Positions 1 through 11,496 of a DNA stretch of 64,000 nucleotides are shown piece after piece. Below the pieces are notes generated by a model. It ran no database searches. It was not told where the DNA came from and saw nothing but the letters and a program-made list of their open reading frames with translations. Position 1 is the first letter of the stretch. The number at the start of each line of letters is the position of its first letter. A program made the translations under genes and the position numbers. This DNA is from Aralia elata (taxonomy: Eukaryota; Streptophyta; Magnoliopsida; Apiales; Araliaceae): positions 35,221,094 to 35,285,093 of the forward strand of contig CM068383.1 of assembly GCA_034770075.1 (NCBI GenBank). The letters are read 5' to 3'.

Positions 1-2
1 AC

Positions 3-1421
3 AAGATAAAGGAGGCTCAAGAAAAGGATGACGAATGTGTTGCCATAAAGAAGCGAATCTCAGGAGGAGAGGAATTAAAGTACAAAATTGATAGCACGGG
101 ACTGCTAAGGTTTGACGGAAGGATCTGGATACCGATGGTTCCGGAGTTGAGAGAAGAGATATTGCAAGAAGCTCATTCTACCAAGTATTCGATACACCCT
201 GGTAGTACCAAGATGTATCAAGATTTGCGCCAATATTTTTGGTGGCCGAACATGAAGAGGGAGGTTGCGGAATGTGTTGGACGATGTTTGACATGTCAGA
301 GGGTAAAAGCGGAACATCAGAAACCGGGTGGACTGCTAAAACCGTTGGAGATTCCGGAGTAGAAGTGGGAGCATATCACGATGGATTTTGTGACAGGGCT
401 TCCACCAACTCAGAAGGGTTACGACGCGATCTGGGTGATCGTGGATCGTTTAACTAAATCTGCACATTTTCTACCGATCAAGATCAGGTACAATTTGGAA
501 CAGCTAGCAAAATTATATGTGAAAGAGATTGTGTCACGACATGGAGTGCCGGTATCTATTGTGTCTGACAGAGATCCGCGTTTCACGTCAAATTTCTGGA
601 AGAGCTTGCAAGAAAAATTAGGAACTCAGTTGAGGTTGAGTACGGCATATCATCCTCAAACAGATGGGAAAAGCGAACGAACGATTCAGACGCTGGAGGA
701 CATGCTTAGAGCATGTGTGATGGATTTTAAAGGCAGCTGGGATGATCATCTACCATTGGTGGAGATTGCCTATAATAACAGTTATCATGCGAGTATTGGC
801 ATGTCGCCATACGAAGCATTATATGGGAGGAAGTGCCGAACACCTCTGTGTTAGGACGAAGTCGGTGAACGGAGACTGTTGGGACCTGAATTGGTACAGC
901 AGACTGTGGATGTCGTCAAAGTGATAAGAGCTCGATTGATAGCAACTCAGGATAAACAATAGAAATACGCCGATTTGCATCGTCAGAGGCGAGACTTTGA
1001 AGTGGGCAGCTTTGTGCTTTTGAAGGTATCTCCTTGGAAGGGGAAGATCAGATTTGGAAAGAAGGGGAAATTGAGTCCCAGGTTCGTAGGACCCTTTGAA
1101 GTTTTAAAGAGGGTAGGTGAAGTGGCGTACGAGGTAGCTCTACCTCCTGAACTTGAGCACATTCACAATGTGTTTCACGTTTCTGTGTTGCGGCCATATA
1201 AACCCGACTACAAGCATGTGATATCCTATGAACCGATTCAGGTTGAGAAAGACTTGTCATATGAAGAGATTCCTGTCCAGATATTAGATAGTAAGGAGCA
1301 AACGTTAAGAAATAAGGTCATTCATTCGGTCAAAGTACTTTGGAGGAACCACGCAGCTGAAGAAGCTACGTGGGAGCTAGAAGAGAAGATGAGGAAGAAT
1401 TATCCGCATCTTTTTGAGTGA
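3..1421 (+). pseudogene. pol: Integrase and chromodomain end of chromovirus pol, three stops
   Basis: One frame runs from base 3 to the TGA at 1421 and encodes the C-terminal part of a Ty3 polyprotein. It begins in the zinc-binding domain of integrase (H-x-x-x-Y-S-x-H ... C-L-T-C, about 165-300), followed by the catalytic core with its first Asp in MDFVTG, the second in VSDRDPRF and the Glu in DGKSERTIQ. A C-terminal domain (HNVFHVSVLRPY) and a chromodomain ending in VKVLWRNH...EEATWELEE come next; the chromodomain is thought to steer integration to heterochromatin. TAG stops at 360-362, 852-854 and 960-962 interrupt the frame where related copies have Trp, Trp and Gln. No frameshift is visible, so decay is by point mutation. 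The family call is firm; the Tekay/Del lineage is inferred from similarity to the other copies here and from the chromodomain type. Confidence 0.93.
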
Positions 1422-1470
1422 ACCCGTTAAGTTTTCCGTACCTAGACTGTAATTCTGGAGACAGAATTCT

Positions 1471-1486
1471 TATAAGGGGGGGAGTA
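1471..1486 (+). other. Polypurine tract of element A
   Basis: TATAAGGGGGGGAG sits directly before the TGTAACGACC start of the LTR. The same layout occurs in G2 (minus strand) and Y. This is the primer site for plus-strand DNA synthesis. Confidence 0.8.
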
Positions 1487-3020
1487 TGTAACGACCGAGA
1501 ATTCTGAAATTGCCTTGTAATTCGAATTTCTGAATATTAATGAATATTTTATATTTTATTAATATTATATTTGTGTTACATGTTTAAAGGTTGTGTGACA
1601 ACCTGGATTATGTGAATGCATGAAATTTTACATGTTATAGTGTTGTTGACGTAAATATTTGATTTCGCGTAGCATTGTTAAATCTCTATTCACGAGTTAG
1701 TATTCACGTGGGGAATATTCATCTAGAGACGTCTTCTCGGGTGACTTCGATTTTTCCTAATTATTGGCAACCCATTTAGGCAATGAGATAATAATCCAAG
1801 TGTAGGATTTATGGGAGCCCAATGGGAATTAAATTAGAAGCCCAAGTGATTTTTAAGGGTGACCCAAACCCATGACCCAACCCATGACGCAAGACTTGAC
1901 CCATGTGGGATATGGGCACAAAAATCAGCATTTTGGTGTTTAGATGAGGGAGTATTCGGGTAACATGGTAAGGGAGAGGCCAAATGATTGGAATTGCATG
2001 TTGAATAAGTGGGAACAAATAAACAATTATTAGCCAATAGAAAATCTGGCCACCTTGAGCCACTAACCCATTTCTCCCACTTCTCCCTAATTCACTCATC
2101 CACTTCTCCCAAATCATTTTCCAATTCTCTCTTGCAACCATCAGCTGATAGAGAGAGAGAGAGGGAGAGAGCTGCTGTTAGAGAGAGAAAGTGCTGAAGA
2201 AAAAGAACAAAGGAAGAAGAAGAGGAAGGAACTTGAAGGAAGAAGAAAGGAGAGGCACGAGTGGAGAAGAAAGGAACCAAAGAAGTAAGAGAAGAGTCTC
2301 AAGCCAAGCTTAGCAAGCTCCTTAACCTCTAGGAAGCATTTGCAGAGGTAAACAACCAACCAAATCCACTCTATTCGATTTCTTGTTAAGTTTTTCAAGT
2401 TTTTCTTAGTTTTGAGCTCTTGAGCTTGTAAATCGATTTTCTGGTGATTCTTGTTGTTTTTGTTTGTGTTGGATGTTTGTAAATGTTGTTAAGAGGTTAT
2501 AGAAGCCATTAATAACATCAAAGTGGAACCAAAAACACGAGAATAATCCGTACCTATGCTTAAAGGATGAAGAACATGAAGAACAATGGACTGTTGAACA
2601 AGAACATGGACTTTGGACGGTTTAGAGGACTTTATAGCTATGATTTTGTGTTTGTATAATTTGTTTGTTGTTATGATGTTGTACTTCCATGGGTTATGAA
2701 TTTAACCCAGTTGGAATGGAGTAAAAAGGTGTTAACGAAGATTTGGTGTTGATTTTAGTGAAGAACACCAAGAACACCAAAAACACGAAAATAAAACGTG
2801 ATTTGATACTTTGGTCAAGGATTTGAACATGTTAATATTAATGGGTAACTCTAAATTTTTGATATGTTGTAGCTCTATGTCTTAGGAGTCCATAGAGTCT
2901 AGAATGGACCAATTTGAACGTGTATAGAAGGAGTTATGGTAGTTGGAAGCAAGATAGATCTAGAACACTCAAAACAGAGCATGCTAGAAAAGCCCGCACC
3001 TGGGCTACTGCCGGTTGGGT

Positions 3021-3064
3021 GCGGGGCGCGCCACTGGCAAGGTATTTTGGGCGCGGGGCGCGCC
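3021..3064 (+). repeat. GC-rich palindrome cluster in LTR A
   Basis: GCGGGGCGCGCC occurs at 3021-3032 and GCGCGGGGCGCGCC at 3051-3064, both with the palindromic core GGCGCGCC, in AT-rich surroundings. LTR Y, homologous on both sides (about 27660-28260), has a different GC motif at this site. Confidence 0.75.
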
Positions 3065-4420
3065 AGACATGCAGTCGGCTAGACAGCTTTGACGTCTTTT
3101 ACTAAAATAGGCATAACGTTCTCATACGAACTCGGATTGAGGTGATTCAAGATGATTCAGAAAGAGAACGAGTAGATCTACAACTTTCATTCTTTGATTT
3201 TTTCAATTTGAGGTCTGTAGCATGGCCTAAATTGGCCATTTATAGAATTGATGTGTAATTGGGGGCAATCAGAGGGTGTCGGGCATGCGCATAAGCACAT
3301 GTAATGCTCCCGACAATGTAAAATATTGTTCTAAGTTCTAAAACATGAATATTATGAATTATAATGATACTCATTATTAACCAATGAGTATTAGATAAAA
3401 CGAATGGGCGTGTTAAGCATACACAAATGCGTGTCGCTTGGGCATTTGAATAGGCAAGGTTAGCGTACAAACGTGCAAGCGTCGTAACGCCATAACTAGT
3501 GTGTATAACCTTGTTTAATGTTATGTTTCTAATAAGAATGAGACATTATAGAGTAGTATAAGACATTATTTGATATCCGGTATGTGACTAATTGTTATGT
3601 GGATATGTACTTAATTGTGTAGGATATTAAGGAGCGTGTGTTGTAATATTGTAGCAGACGCACCAGGCAAGTTTCCTAACGCTTGTCTAACCCTTGTGTT
3701 GGGCAAGTTTCCCTAACCTTACTCGAATTATATTTTGAGCAGGTTTCATATTTTATACTGGTGTTGTATATTCTTGCAAGTTTCATGACTCAAATGGAGC
3801 TATTACTTTTGAATCATATTAGTGGATTAATTATTGTCAATTACTCCACCTCCAAGATAATTATTGATATTCGCAGCTTATGCATTTGAAGTCATTATTT
3901 GTTGTTGGATTGTGAAAACGTTTAAGTTCTTCATTCATAAATTGTTTAAGAAAATAGTCTACGCCATTTGTTTCGGCTAGACATGTATAGGTTATTATTT
4001 TAAAAGCTATCCAAACAGTAGTTGGTACGGATTCTTGGACTGAGAGAACAACCCTTATTAGGGGATTATAATGTGTCGGTTATTCGATGCAGTTAGAGTT
4101 AAATGTTATGCATATACATGGTGTACGAGAGGCTGATCCCCTCGAGTACAACTGACGGGGCCAGGTTTTAAAAGAGTTAGTTGAATGATTGACTCTTTGG
4201 CCAAAAGTTCATGGTCGGTTGGACCACTCAGCAGTAAATAATCATTATTCATTGTTTCATTTGGACTTTGATTATGTCATTTCAGCTATTCATCAATGTT
4301 CATAAATTGTTAATTTATGCAGCTATTATTCGTATTCATTCATGATATATCTTCTTCTTGCTTTTAAACTTGCTGAGCAAAGTAGTTGCTCACCCTTGCT
4401 ATATCATGAACCTATTGTAG

Positions 4421-4467
4421 TTAAGCTAGAGAGTTCCAAAGCGGGCAAAGGCAAAGGAAAAGCTTAA
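4421..4467 (+). other. Putative Lys/Gly-rich terminal micro-exon in LTR A
   Basis: After the acceptor-like TTGTAG (4415-4420), two bases are followed by 15 codons, the last encoding a stop: KLESSKAGKGKGKA then TAA. The same two-base phase and an ES-(S)GK-x-KGK type tail occur in four other LTRs (9883, 23102, 50312, and 11805 on the minus strand). Here the acceptor reads TAG and not CAG. A candidate intron would run 2348-4420. I found no start codon in frame in the leader, so what lies upstream of this tail is unknown. Confidence 0.45.
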
Positions 4468-4706
4468 GGAATAGTTATATGTACTATCCCGTTATATAAT
4501 CGTGGAATAGTTTTGTATTATTAATGTATTCTGCGATGTATTTATTTAAGGTTATAGACCTTGGGACCGTAGTAAACCTTTTGTAATGAACAACATATGT
4601 TTATTTATTCCGCATTAGTTAATTTATGTTGTTTAGAGGTGTATGGATGTATTTTATCGTGAGCACCAAATTCGAGGTATTGGTACCTGAATTTGGGGGT
4701 GTCACA

Positions 4707-5115
4707 CGCGCGCTAAATAGGAGTTAAGCATCGCGGCCTGTGCATTTGAATATCGCGGCCTAAGCCTTTGTTAAGCTCTAGCGCCGCGTCCCATGCTAAT
4801 GAATGTCGCGACTCATTTTCCTCTGGCCACTTTTCCTGATTTCCTTTACGCACCTGTTTTTGATCAATTTCTCATATGAAGACCCGGTACTTGCTCTTTC
4901 CCATTCGCTTTACTTTTGCCAAACGCTTCCTTATTACCTATAGCTTGAATTAAGGCTAAACTTGCAAGAATTCACATTATTTACACTAAAATAGGTTAAA
5001 CTCAATTATTGACATAAAATTACTAAAATGTACTAAAATAATACTAAACACTTAAGAATAAGCTAAATAATTAAGCTATGAATACCCAATTAATAGATAT
5101 AATATCTACTCGTCA
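4707..5115 (-). repeat. Athila-like LTR fragment
   Basis: This block has the layout of the LTR at 24624-25404: repeated TCGCGGCC/TCGCGAC words, then a run ending in ATATCTACTCGTCA next to internal sequence of G1. It is cut on the left by element A and ends at CGTCA (5115), beyond which G1 protease sequence begins. No coding sequence is visible. Confidence 0.6.
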
Positions 5116-5995
5116 GTATGCAAAGAAAATAGGTCACATCTAAATTAAACAATACATATGCATTTATATTATTGATCGAAATGATACCTGAAACTACATA
5201 TCTGGATACTATAGCATCTTGGACCATCATATTGAAGGTCCTCGCAGTCGGTCTATTTGGTGGAGCTGAACCGGCTATAGTCAGTTTCCCACTGTTATTA
5301 CCTTTACCGTCGCTTCCCCTGTCGGCTTCTTTCTTTGGGCAACTTCTTGCCATATGGTTAGTCTATCCACAAATAAAACATCCACTGTTCTTCTTTGGAT
5401 TGGGGCAATTAGGAGAGATGTGTCCCTCTTGTCCGCAATTATAACACACCGATTTTCCCTTCAAACACACTCCTGGGTGATTTCTCCCGTAATTATTGCA
5501 TTGTTCGACCCTCTTTTTCGGGTCTCCTTGCTTATTCTCGGTATTCCCGAAATTATTCCACTTCCTCTTTCCTTCACTTCCACTACCTCATTCATTATTG
5601 ACTGACCCCTTAATCATTCCTTTATTCTTCCTTTCTTTATTATAGAGGCTCATGGCCTCACTTCCTCCTTCGACTATGAGAGCCTTTTCTAAGATTGATC
5701 CAAAGGAATCAATCTGGAACACAACAACTTTGTTGTACAGCCAAGGTTTTAGACCTTGCTCAAACCTCCTTGTTTTTCTTTCTTCCGTATCAACCAAATA
5801 CGGAGCAAAACGTGCCAGTTCATTGAACCTGGGTGCGTATTGGGACACTATCATGTCCTCCTACTTTAAATTTAGGACTCGCGTTTCCAAACGACTCTAT
5901 ATACTTTGAGGGAAATAGTTTTCGAAGAATATCTCTTTGAACCTTTCCCAAGCAACAACACCTGTTCCAGCCCGACTCTGGTTGGCCTCCCACCA
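5116..5995 (-). pseudogene. gag: G1 chromovirus gag C-terminal part and start of protease
   Basis: Read on the minus strand from 5995, this continues the Gag begun at 10518 and split by the solo LTR. It contains the capsid-type stretch FNELARFAPYLVDTEERKTRRFEQ, zinc-knuckle sequence with CLKG and C-x2-C-x4-H-x4-C boxes, the TARTFNM linker and the start of the aspartic protease (SGIISINNINAYVLF). Gag packages the element's RNA and protease cleaves the polyprotein. The protease catalytic D-S-G is replaced by N-L-D, and most of the differences around it are C-to-T or G-to-A type. A TAG interrupts the last knuckle just before the segment starting at 5353, and other breaks lie between 5354 and 5590. 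The Athila-like LTR fragment ends it at 5116. Confidence 0.85.
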
Positions 5996-7026
5996 GAAGT
6001 TGTAATGTCCAGGAATTTTTAGACTTTGTATCACTTTATTTGATATATGAAATTCATTTTATTAAATTTTACGGATTTAATTGGATCCATGTGGGTATTA
6101 TTATTTAATTATATAAATACATGGTCCGAAAATTTTTCTGTGTATTAAAGGGACTCACTGATAGTTTAAATAAATTAGTGAGTTAACCCTAAGAAATTGG
6201 TTGGCCAGAAAAATTGGGAAGGAAGTAAATAAATAATTTTCTCATTATCGGATTAAATAATTCAAATAAAGAATTATGGTTAGAATAAATATTTTACATA
6301 ATTAATTTAATTGGGTCATGTTTCTTTTAATTGGACTGGCCCATTTTCCATTTGGCTAGCTGGACTCATTTCCTTCTTTTATTTTATTTTCGGATTGGGC
6401 CAAATTCCTTTTATATTCCTGATTTGAGTCAACCGAGTAGGCTGGTCAAATCTATTGGGCCGACCCAATTCCCTTACCTTCAGTTGTACCCAACCCAAGT
6501 GGACTAAGCAAATACTAGTTATTAAACCAATTGGGCTGAGCCCAAACCTTTCCCCAGTCGGGTTGAACCCATGGTGTTGGGGTAATATGATGACCGGCAT
6601 ATCAATTGGGGGATTTCAGCTGAGCCAAACTCTCAGATCAGTTGTAACCAAGCAATCCTAAGCCCTAGACACCTCAAATCAAAATCGAGCTAAGCGCCCA
6701 AACCCTCAATCAATCAGGCCACAGAGCGAGTGACGGGAAGGAGGGTCACCAGGCGTGCGCCGGCGATAGCGTGAAGCAACCAACGGACAAAGCGGGGAAG
6801 GTATCGACGACCGACGGCTACCAAGGAACGACCAAACAACAATCGAATGGACCAAGGGTTCAACACGCGCGACGATTTGACCGGTGAGGGCACACGGCTC
6901 AAGGGTCAGCCGGCGATTCACAGTCGGTGGACGGGGCTGGACATAGACAACCTACTCCTCTCCTACCGACGGTTATTAACTCGGTCAAGTAAGGGTATTA
7001 TCCAACAAATTGGGTAAATTTTTGCC

Positions 7027-7034
7027 CTATAAAT
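7027..7034 (+). promoter_or_regulatory. TATA box in the solo LTR
   Basis: CTATAAAT precedes a leader that carries a GAGAGA run and ends at a donor-like GTACAA (7205). Similar spacing is seen in other LTRs here. A role in LTR transcription is inferred. Confidence 0.5.
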
Positions 7035-7979
7035 TGGAACCTACAAACCCTAGCAAGCTGCTGATAATCGTGACTCCAAATTTAAGAGAGAAATCACACA
7101 AAAGACGAGAGAGAGAGGGAACAGGGGAAGGCTGATCGGTGAATGTCCGGGTTCACTACCTATTTCGGGAGGAGGAGAAAAACGGCGATCCGGACAGATT
7201 TAAGGTACAATCCAGCTGTCGTGATGGTTTCTCTAGGTTCGATTTCCTTTTCATTTTTATTCTTCCTCTGTTAGTATTAGTGATTGTGCTTGGGTTATAT
7301 TGTGTTGATGGAAACCTGTGTATTGGAGAACCGTAAGGTTCGGACAGTTTGATTCAACCTAGTAATAGGCCAGTGTTAAATTCTTAGGCATGCCCAACAA
7401 GTATTGTAATGTTTGAACCAGATTCTTACTTCATTTGGTATTAACTGAACTGCCAATACACATTGTTTATACATCAAACCTTGGCCTATTCTATAATGAT
7501 ATCTCGAATGTAAATTTTCTCCTTTGTGCGGGGAAATTGCTCTGGTTAGCTTGAATAAATTGCAGGTTGTTGTTTCGTTTGGTGATAATCATGTAGTCAA
7601 TACATAGTGCTTACAGGAATCAACCTTTAGTCTATGTTGGTATTATGGTTAATACTAGAACTGAAAATTTTGATAAAACAGTTGGGAGTTCTTTTCTTAT
7701 TGTGTTGGTATTATGCCTAAACTAAACTTTGTTCTTCTGTTTGGGATGGTTACTGAATTCGAAGTCAAGAATTGCTATAAATCTATTTAGGATTGTTGCC
7801 TATTGTGTTGGGTAAAAATTTTGGAATGAAATTTGGCAGGAGCTGGATATAATTGTGTCTGTGATTTGGCAGCACAAAGCTATTAACTGAGTAATATTAT
7901 ACAACAATGAAAATTTTCGAATGGGTTGTGTAAGTCAATGGAGGCTAACTGTTAATCAAGTGTACTATCATTGACTTCA

Positions 7980-8900
7980 CTATTGACTATTAATTTAAGC
8001 TAATAATGCACTTGTAAATTATTAGTTATTATAAATAAATAAAATTAATCAAGTAATTATTTATTATTTATCAATAATAATAAATAAAGATAATAAATAT
8101 TTAATTATTATTATAATTAAGTATGAATAAAATCAATAAATTAATTATTTATTAATAATAAATAAAGATATTAAATAGTTAATTAATATTAAATAATAAT
8201 TAAGTATGAACGAGGTTAACAACTAATTATTTATTATTTACCCATGAATAATAAATAAAGGTAATAAATATTTAATTATTATTTAATCTTAAATAATAAT
8301 TAAGTATAAGTAAATAATTATTTATTATTTAGAAATTAATAATAAATAAAGATAATAAATATTTAATTATTATTTAATTAATATTAAATAATAATTAGGT
8401 ATGAATGAAGTTAGTAAATAATTATTTATTATTTAGCAATAAATAATAAATAAAGTTAATAACTACTTGACTAACATTAAATGATAACAATAAATTAGGA
8501 GTATTATTATGAATGAAGATAATAAATACTTATTGATTTTTAATAATAATTGGGTATGAATAAAGCTGATGAGGATAATAATTACTTAATCATTAATGAA
8601 ATAATGATTAAGTGTGGGTAAGATTAATAAATGAATTATTTACGAGTGGACCTTAATTAATAAATATAATGGTTACTTAATTATTATTAAATAATAATTA
8701 AGTATGGGTAGAGTTAATACGTTAATTATGTAATTAATATTGAATAAGGAACAAGGATAATGATTACTCAATTACCCTTAAGGTGAATAGTAATTAAGTG
8801 TAAATAAGTTAAATAAGTGATCAACTATATTATTGAGTTACTATTAAACCATGATAAATTTATTATTTATTTTATAAATAATAAATAAGGATTATTAACC
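7980..8900. repeat. Decayed AT-rich tandem array in the solo LTR
   Basis: Units built from ATAAATAAAG, ATATTTAATTATTATT and AATTAAGTATGAA recur at spacings of about 78-104 bases (markers near 8080, 8158, 8251, 8342, 8446) and fade to the right. No other LTR in the window carries it, which helps explain why this LTR is the longest. Confidence 0.7.
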
Positions 8901-9882
8901 CATAGATAGAGACAAATAAGGGTAATAGTTGAGTACTCAAATGATAGGTAACCATGATTAACTATTAGTTATTTTTAAATAATAGCTAGAGGCCATTAAG
9001 TTAATTTCTGTTTAGCTAATGATTAGATAGTAATTAAATATATATGGTGAATTGTTTATCTGTTAAATAAATAGCACAAGTGAGTGTATCGATATACAGT
9101 TATGCAATGCTAATGGATAAACCGACTCTACCAACTGATAGGTTATCCAAGATCAATTAATTAAAGCTAAATTCTATCTGTAGCTGAGCAAACAGGCAAG
9201 TTCATCTTACTCAACTTTTACATTGAGCAAGTCCTTTATATCGAAACTTTAACTGTTGCAAGTTTCTTTTCATTCGAGCAGGCTACTATCGTATTGTAGC
9301 TTGAAATTTTATTCTAAGAATGCTCGAGTGGTTTAATTAATTTACAGTTATTCCACATCTATGATATTATTGACAATCGCATTCGATGCATTTGAATTCG
9401 TACATTTATTAAAGTTCCGAAATTCACAAACTATTCATGATTAAGTCTGAACCCTTTTTCGGTCAGGCAAGTGTGTGAGAATTTATAAAAGCTATCTGAA
9501 CCGATCAATGGTAAGGATTCTTATACTGAATGAACACCCCTTTATTATAAGAGAGTACCCCAAGTACCGTATATAAGGTACAAACAGCAGAGTTAAATGT
9601 TATGCATACACATAGCGTACGCGAGGCTGATCCCCTCAAGTACTTATTCTGTAGCCAGTAACCAGAGGGTCAACTAGCTATTGGCTCCTTTGGAAGTTAT
9701 TGTTCAAAGTCTACTTGACTATCAATTATTTTAAAAGCATTTATTATTCTTGCTTCTGATAATTATATTGTTGAATTCTCTATCTATATTCCCTTCGTCA
9801 TGATATACCCTTTATTGTTGTACTTTAAACTTGCTGAGCAAACTCGTTGCTCATCCTTGCTATATCATGACTTCCATTGCAG

Positions 9883-9932
9883 CTAAACCCGAGACATCAG
9901 GAAAGAGCAAGGGTAAAGAAAAGATGAAGTGA
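9883..9932 (+). other. Putative Lys/Gly-rich terminal micro-exon in the solo LTR
   Basis: It follows CCATTGCAG (acceptor end 9882): two bases, then KPETSGKSKGKEKMK and TGA. Phase and distance to the LTR end (259 nt) match the other four copies. The candidate intron is 7205-9882. Confidence 0.5.
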
Positions 9933-10196
9933 TAGGCTTCACGTAGCTGATTTTACTTTATGTTTAGTTAACTATTATAAATGTAATTTAAACCCTGATA
10001 TTATTTGGGGTACGGATTTGTGTTAAGTATTTAAGGTTATTGTCTTGGGACTAGTAACACCGTTGTAATGAACAACATATGTTTATTATATTCCGCATTT
10101 TAGTTACCATATGTTGTTAGAGGTGAATATTTGTATGTGATCGTGATGACCAGATCCGGGTAGTTGGAGACCCGAATTTGGGGATGTCACAGAAGT

Positions 10197-10518
10197 TGGC
10201 TTCTCCTTTCAATACGTAAGTAGCAATAACCGTTTTATGTTCCTCACCTACCCTAGCGATCACAAATACCTTATCAATTTCTTTGATCCATGATTGAGCC
10301 TCTATAGGCTCCATGGTTTCTCGAAATTCAGGAGGCCCCACACTTTTAAATTCTTTAAAACTTGCCCCCGGCCCAACCGGCGGAACCGCATTTCTGTTAA
10401 TAGGATTTCTCTGCTAGAATGCCCCTAATAATAGATTTAATATTTGCTATACGGGATCTTGATCCCTATTATCGTTCTCATTATGAGACTCGGCTTCATC
10501 ATTTCTTTGTAGCGGCAT
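10197..10518 (-). pseudogene. gag: G1 chromovirus gag N-terminal part
   Basis: The minus-strand ATG at 10518 opens MPLQRND..., at the position equivalent to MPPRRQ at the start of X gag. The reading continues through FKEFKSVGPPEFRETMEPIEAQ and IKEIDKVFVIARVGEEHKT to LKGEANF, where the solo LTR splits it; the remainder is at 5116-5995. Two TAG stops fall in the variable N-terminal 40 codons. Between this gene and the upstream ORF (10519-10967) is about 450 bases of AT-rich leader in which I see no coding sequence. Confidence 0.85.
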
Positions 10519-10967
10519 TTTCTGTTTAAATAAAATAGTGTTATTTATTATTTCATTTCTTTTCATTAAAACATTTTTATCTAATGCTAACACATTCACA
10601 TCACAAGTATATTTAATAAAACTTTCTATTAATTATACTTCTTTTCATTTCAATTTATAGTTATTCGCTATATTTACATTACGTAGCACCTCCGGCTATA
10701 AATTTCTACATCCCTCTATTAGATACAAAAGATGGGATTGACAATATCTATTTCTTATCCTATGTCAGAGTTAGGATTTACCAAAAGATATCCCGCTATT
10801 AATATCAAAAGCAGGGATCCATATACTTACACACATATACAAAACATTTACAACCACATATTTACAAACTCCTATACATAGATACAATTCTATATCAATC
10901 CACAAGCAGTAGTGTGAACAAGCTCTTCCTCTATGATAGCAATCACTCGAGCTCGGGAAATATAATG

Positions 10968-11496
10968 TCAAGACTGTCTTATCTCATCCTGATGAGTCCA
11001 TACTTTGTCTTGAACACACTCCATCGATGTGGTGTAAGCATAGTTCATTAAATCCATTTTCCTTTTAATCCCTCTCACCTCTTGATCAAAGTGATGAGCT
11101 TGTTCCTCGGCCAATTGTCGCCTCAATATCTCCTCATCCCATACATTATTCAATTTATGCCTCTCCACCTGGAGATCATACACCTTATCTTCTAACACAT
11201 GTATCCTATTATTAGCTGCATGTAGTGTCATGTTCAGCTCTACATTCCTATCTAGAAGAGTATACACCATAGCCCCTATCTGGGTTAAGGCTTCTTGAAT
11301 CTCAGGATTGATATAATCCTCCCCTGATTCTTCCTCAGTCGGTACGACTTAAACTGATATAGCCTCAGTCGGTACGGTGTTAGCTACTGCACCACTCCCT
11401 AGCAGACCAGCAGCTGTAACTCCATCTAACCTAGCATGTATACCGGCTAGCAGACTGGTATTCTCCTCAGCTCATCCCAATGTTCTAAAGGATCCT
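10968..11496 (-). pseudogene. G1 ORF upstream of gag (coiled-coil protein)
   Basis: A minus-strand frame runs from the G2 insertion at 11496 to a TGA at 10968-10970, about 175 codons, with a TGA where CGA is likely (near 11470) and a TAA near 11350. It encodes a T/S/A-rich start and then a charged, heptad-like stretch (VLEDKVYDLQVERHKLNN...EEILRRQLAEEQ) that should form a coiled coil. It lies about 450 bases upstream of gag, where textbook chromoviruses have only leader. Element Z has a coiled-coil ORF in the same place (55184-55561). The N-terminus is lost to G2. I recognise no family and assign no function. Confidence 0.6.

Larger units (their letters stand above)
1..4706 (+). mobile_element. 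Element A: 3' part of a Tekay-type chromovirus
   Basis: The left edge of the window lies inside a plus-strand Ty3 chromovirus. What remains is the integrase and chromodomain end of pol, a polypurine tract and a complete 3' LTR. The 5' LTR, gag, protease and RT lie outside the window. The right edge cuts an Athila-like LTR fragment, so A probably inserted into that fragment. The TSD cannot be checked because the left end is missing. Confidence 0.9.
1487..4706 (+). repeat. 3' LTR of element A (3.2 kb)
   Basis: The LTR starts TGTAACGACCGAGAATTC and ends TTTGGGGGTGTCACA. A purine-rich leader with a GAGA run (about 2150-2170) ends at a donor-like AG|GTAAAC at 2347/2348. A GC-rich hairpin cluster lies at 3021-3064. 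A block shared with other LTRs here (a GAACAACCC motif, then GGCTGATCCCC...GTAC) spans about 4045-4160, followed by the Lys/Gly micro-exon at 4421-4467. Short ORFs such as the one at 2914 recur in other LTR copies at the same place and are not treated as genes. Confidence 0.88.
6001..10191 (+). mobile_element. Solo LTR, 4.2 kb, with TSD GAAGT
   Basis: It starts TGTAATGTCCAGG and ends GGGGATGTCACA. GAAGT stands on both sides (5996-6000 and 10192-10196), and gag codons join cleanly across it when one copy is removed (GEANFWWEA). No internal region, PBS or polypurine tract is present, so this is a solo LTR left by LTR-LTR recombination. A TATA box at 7027, a donor-like AAG|GTACAA at 7204/7205, an AT-rich array (about 7980-8900) and a Lys/Gly micro-exon at 9883 lie inside. 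The rest is non-coding. Confidence 0.93.

Noticed and set aside
2914..3105. Short ORF repeated at 2914, 27686 and 58537 (MNVYRRSY...)
   Set aside because: The three are the same place in related LTRs; the frame is not kept after the first residues and it runs through the variable GC cassette, so homology of DNA explains it.
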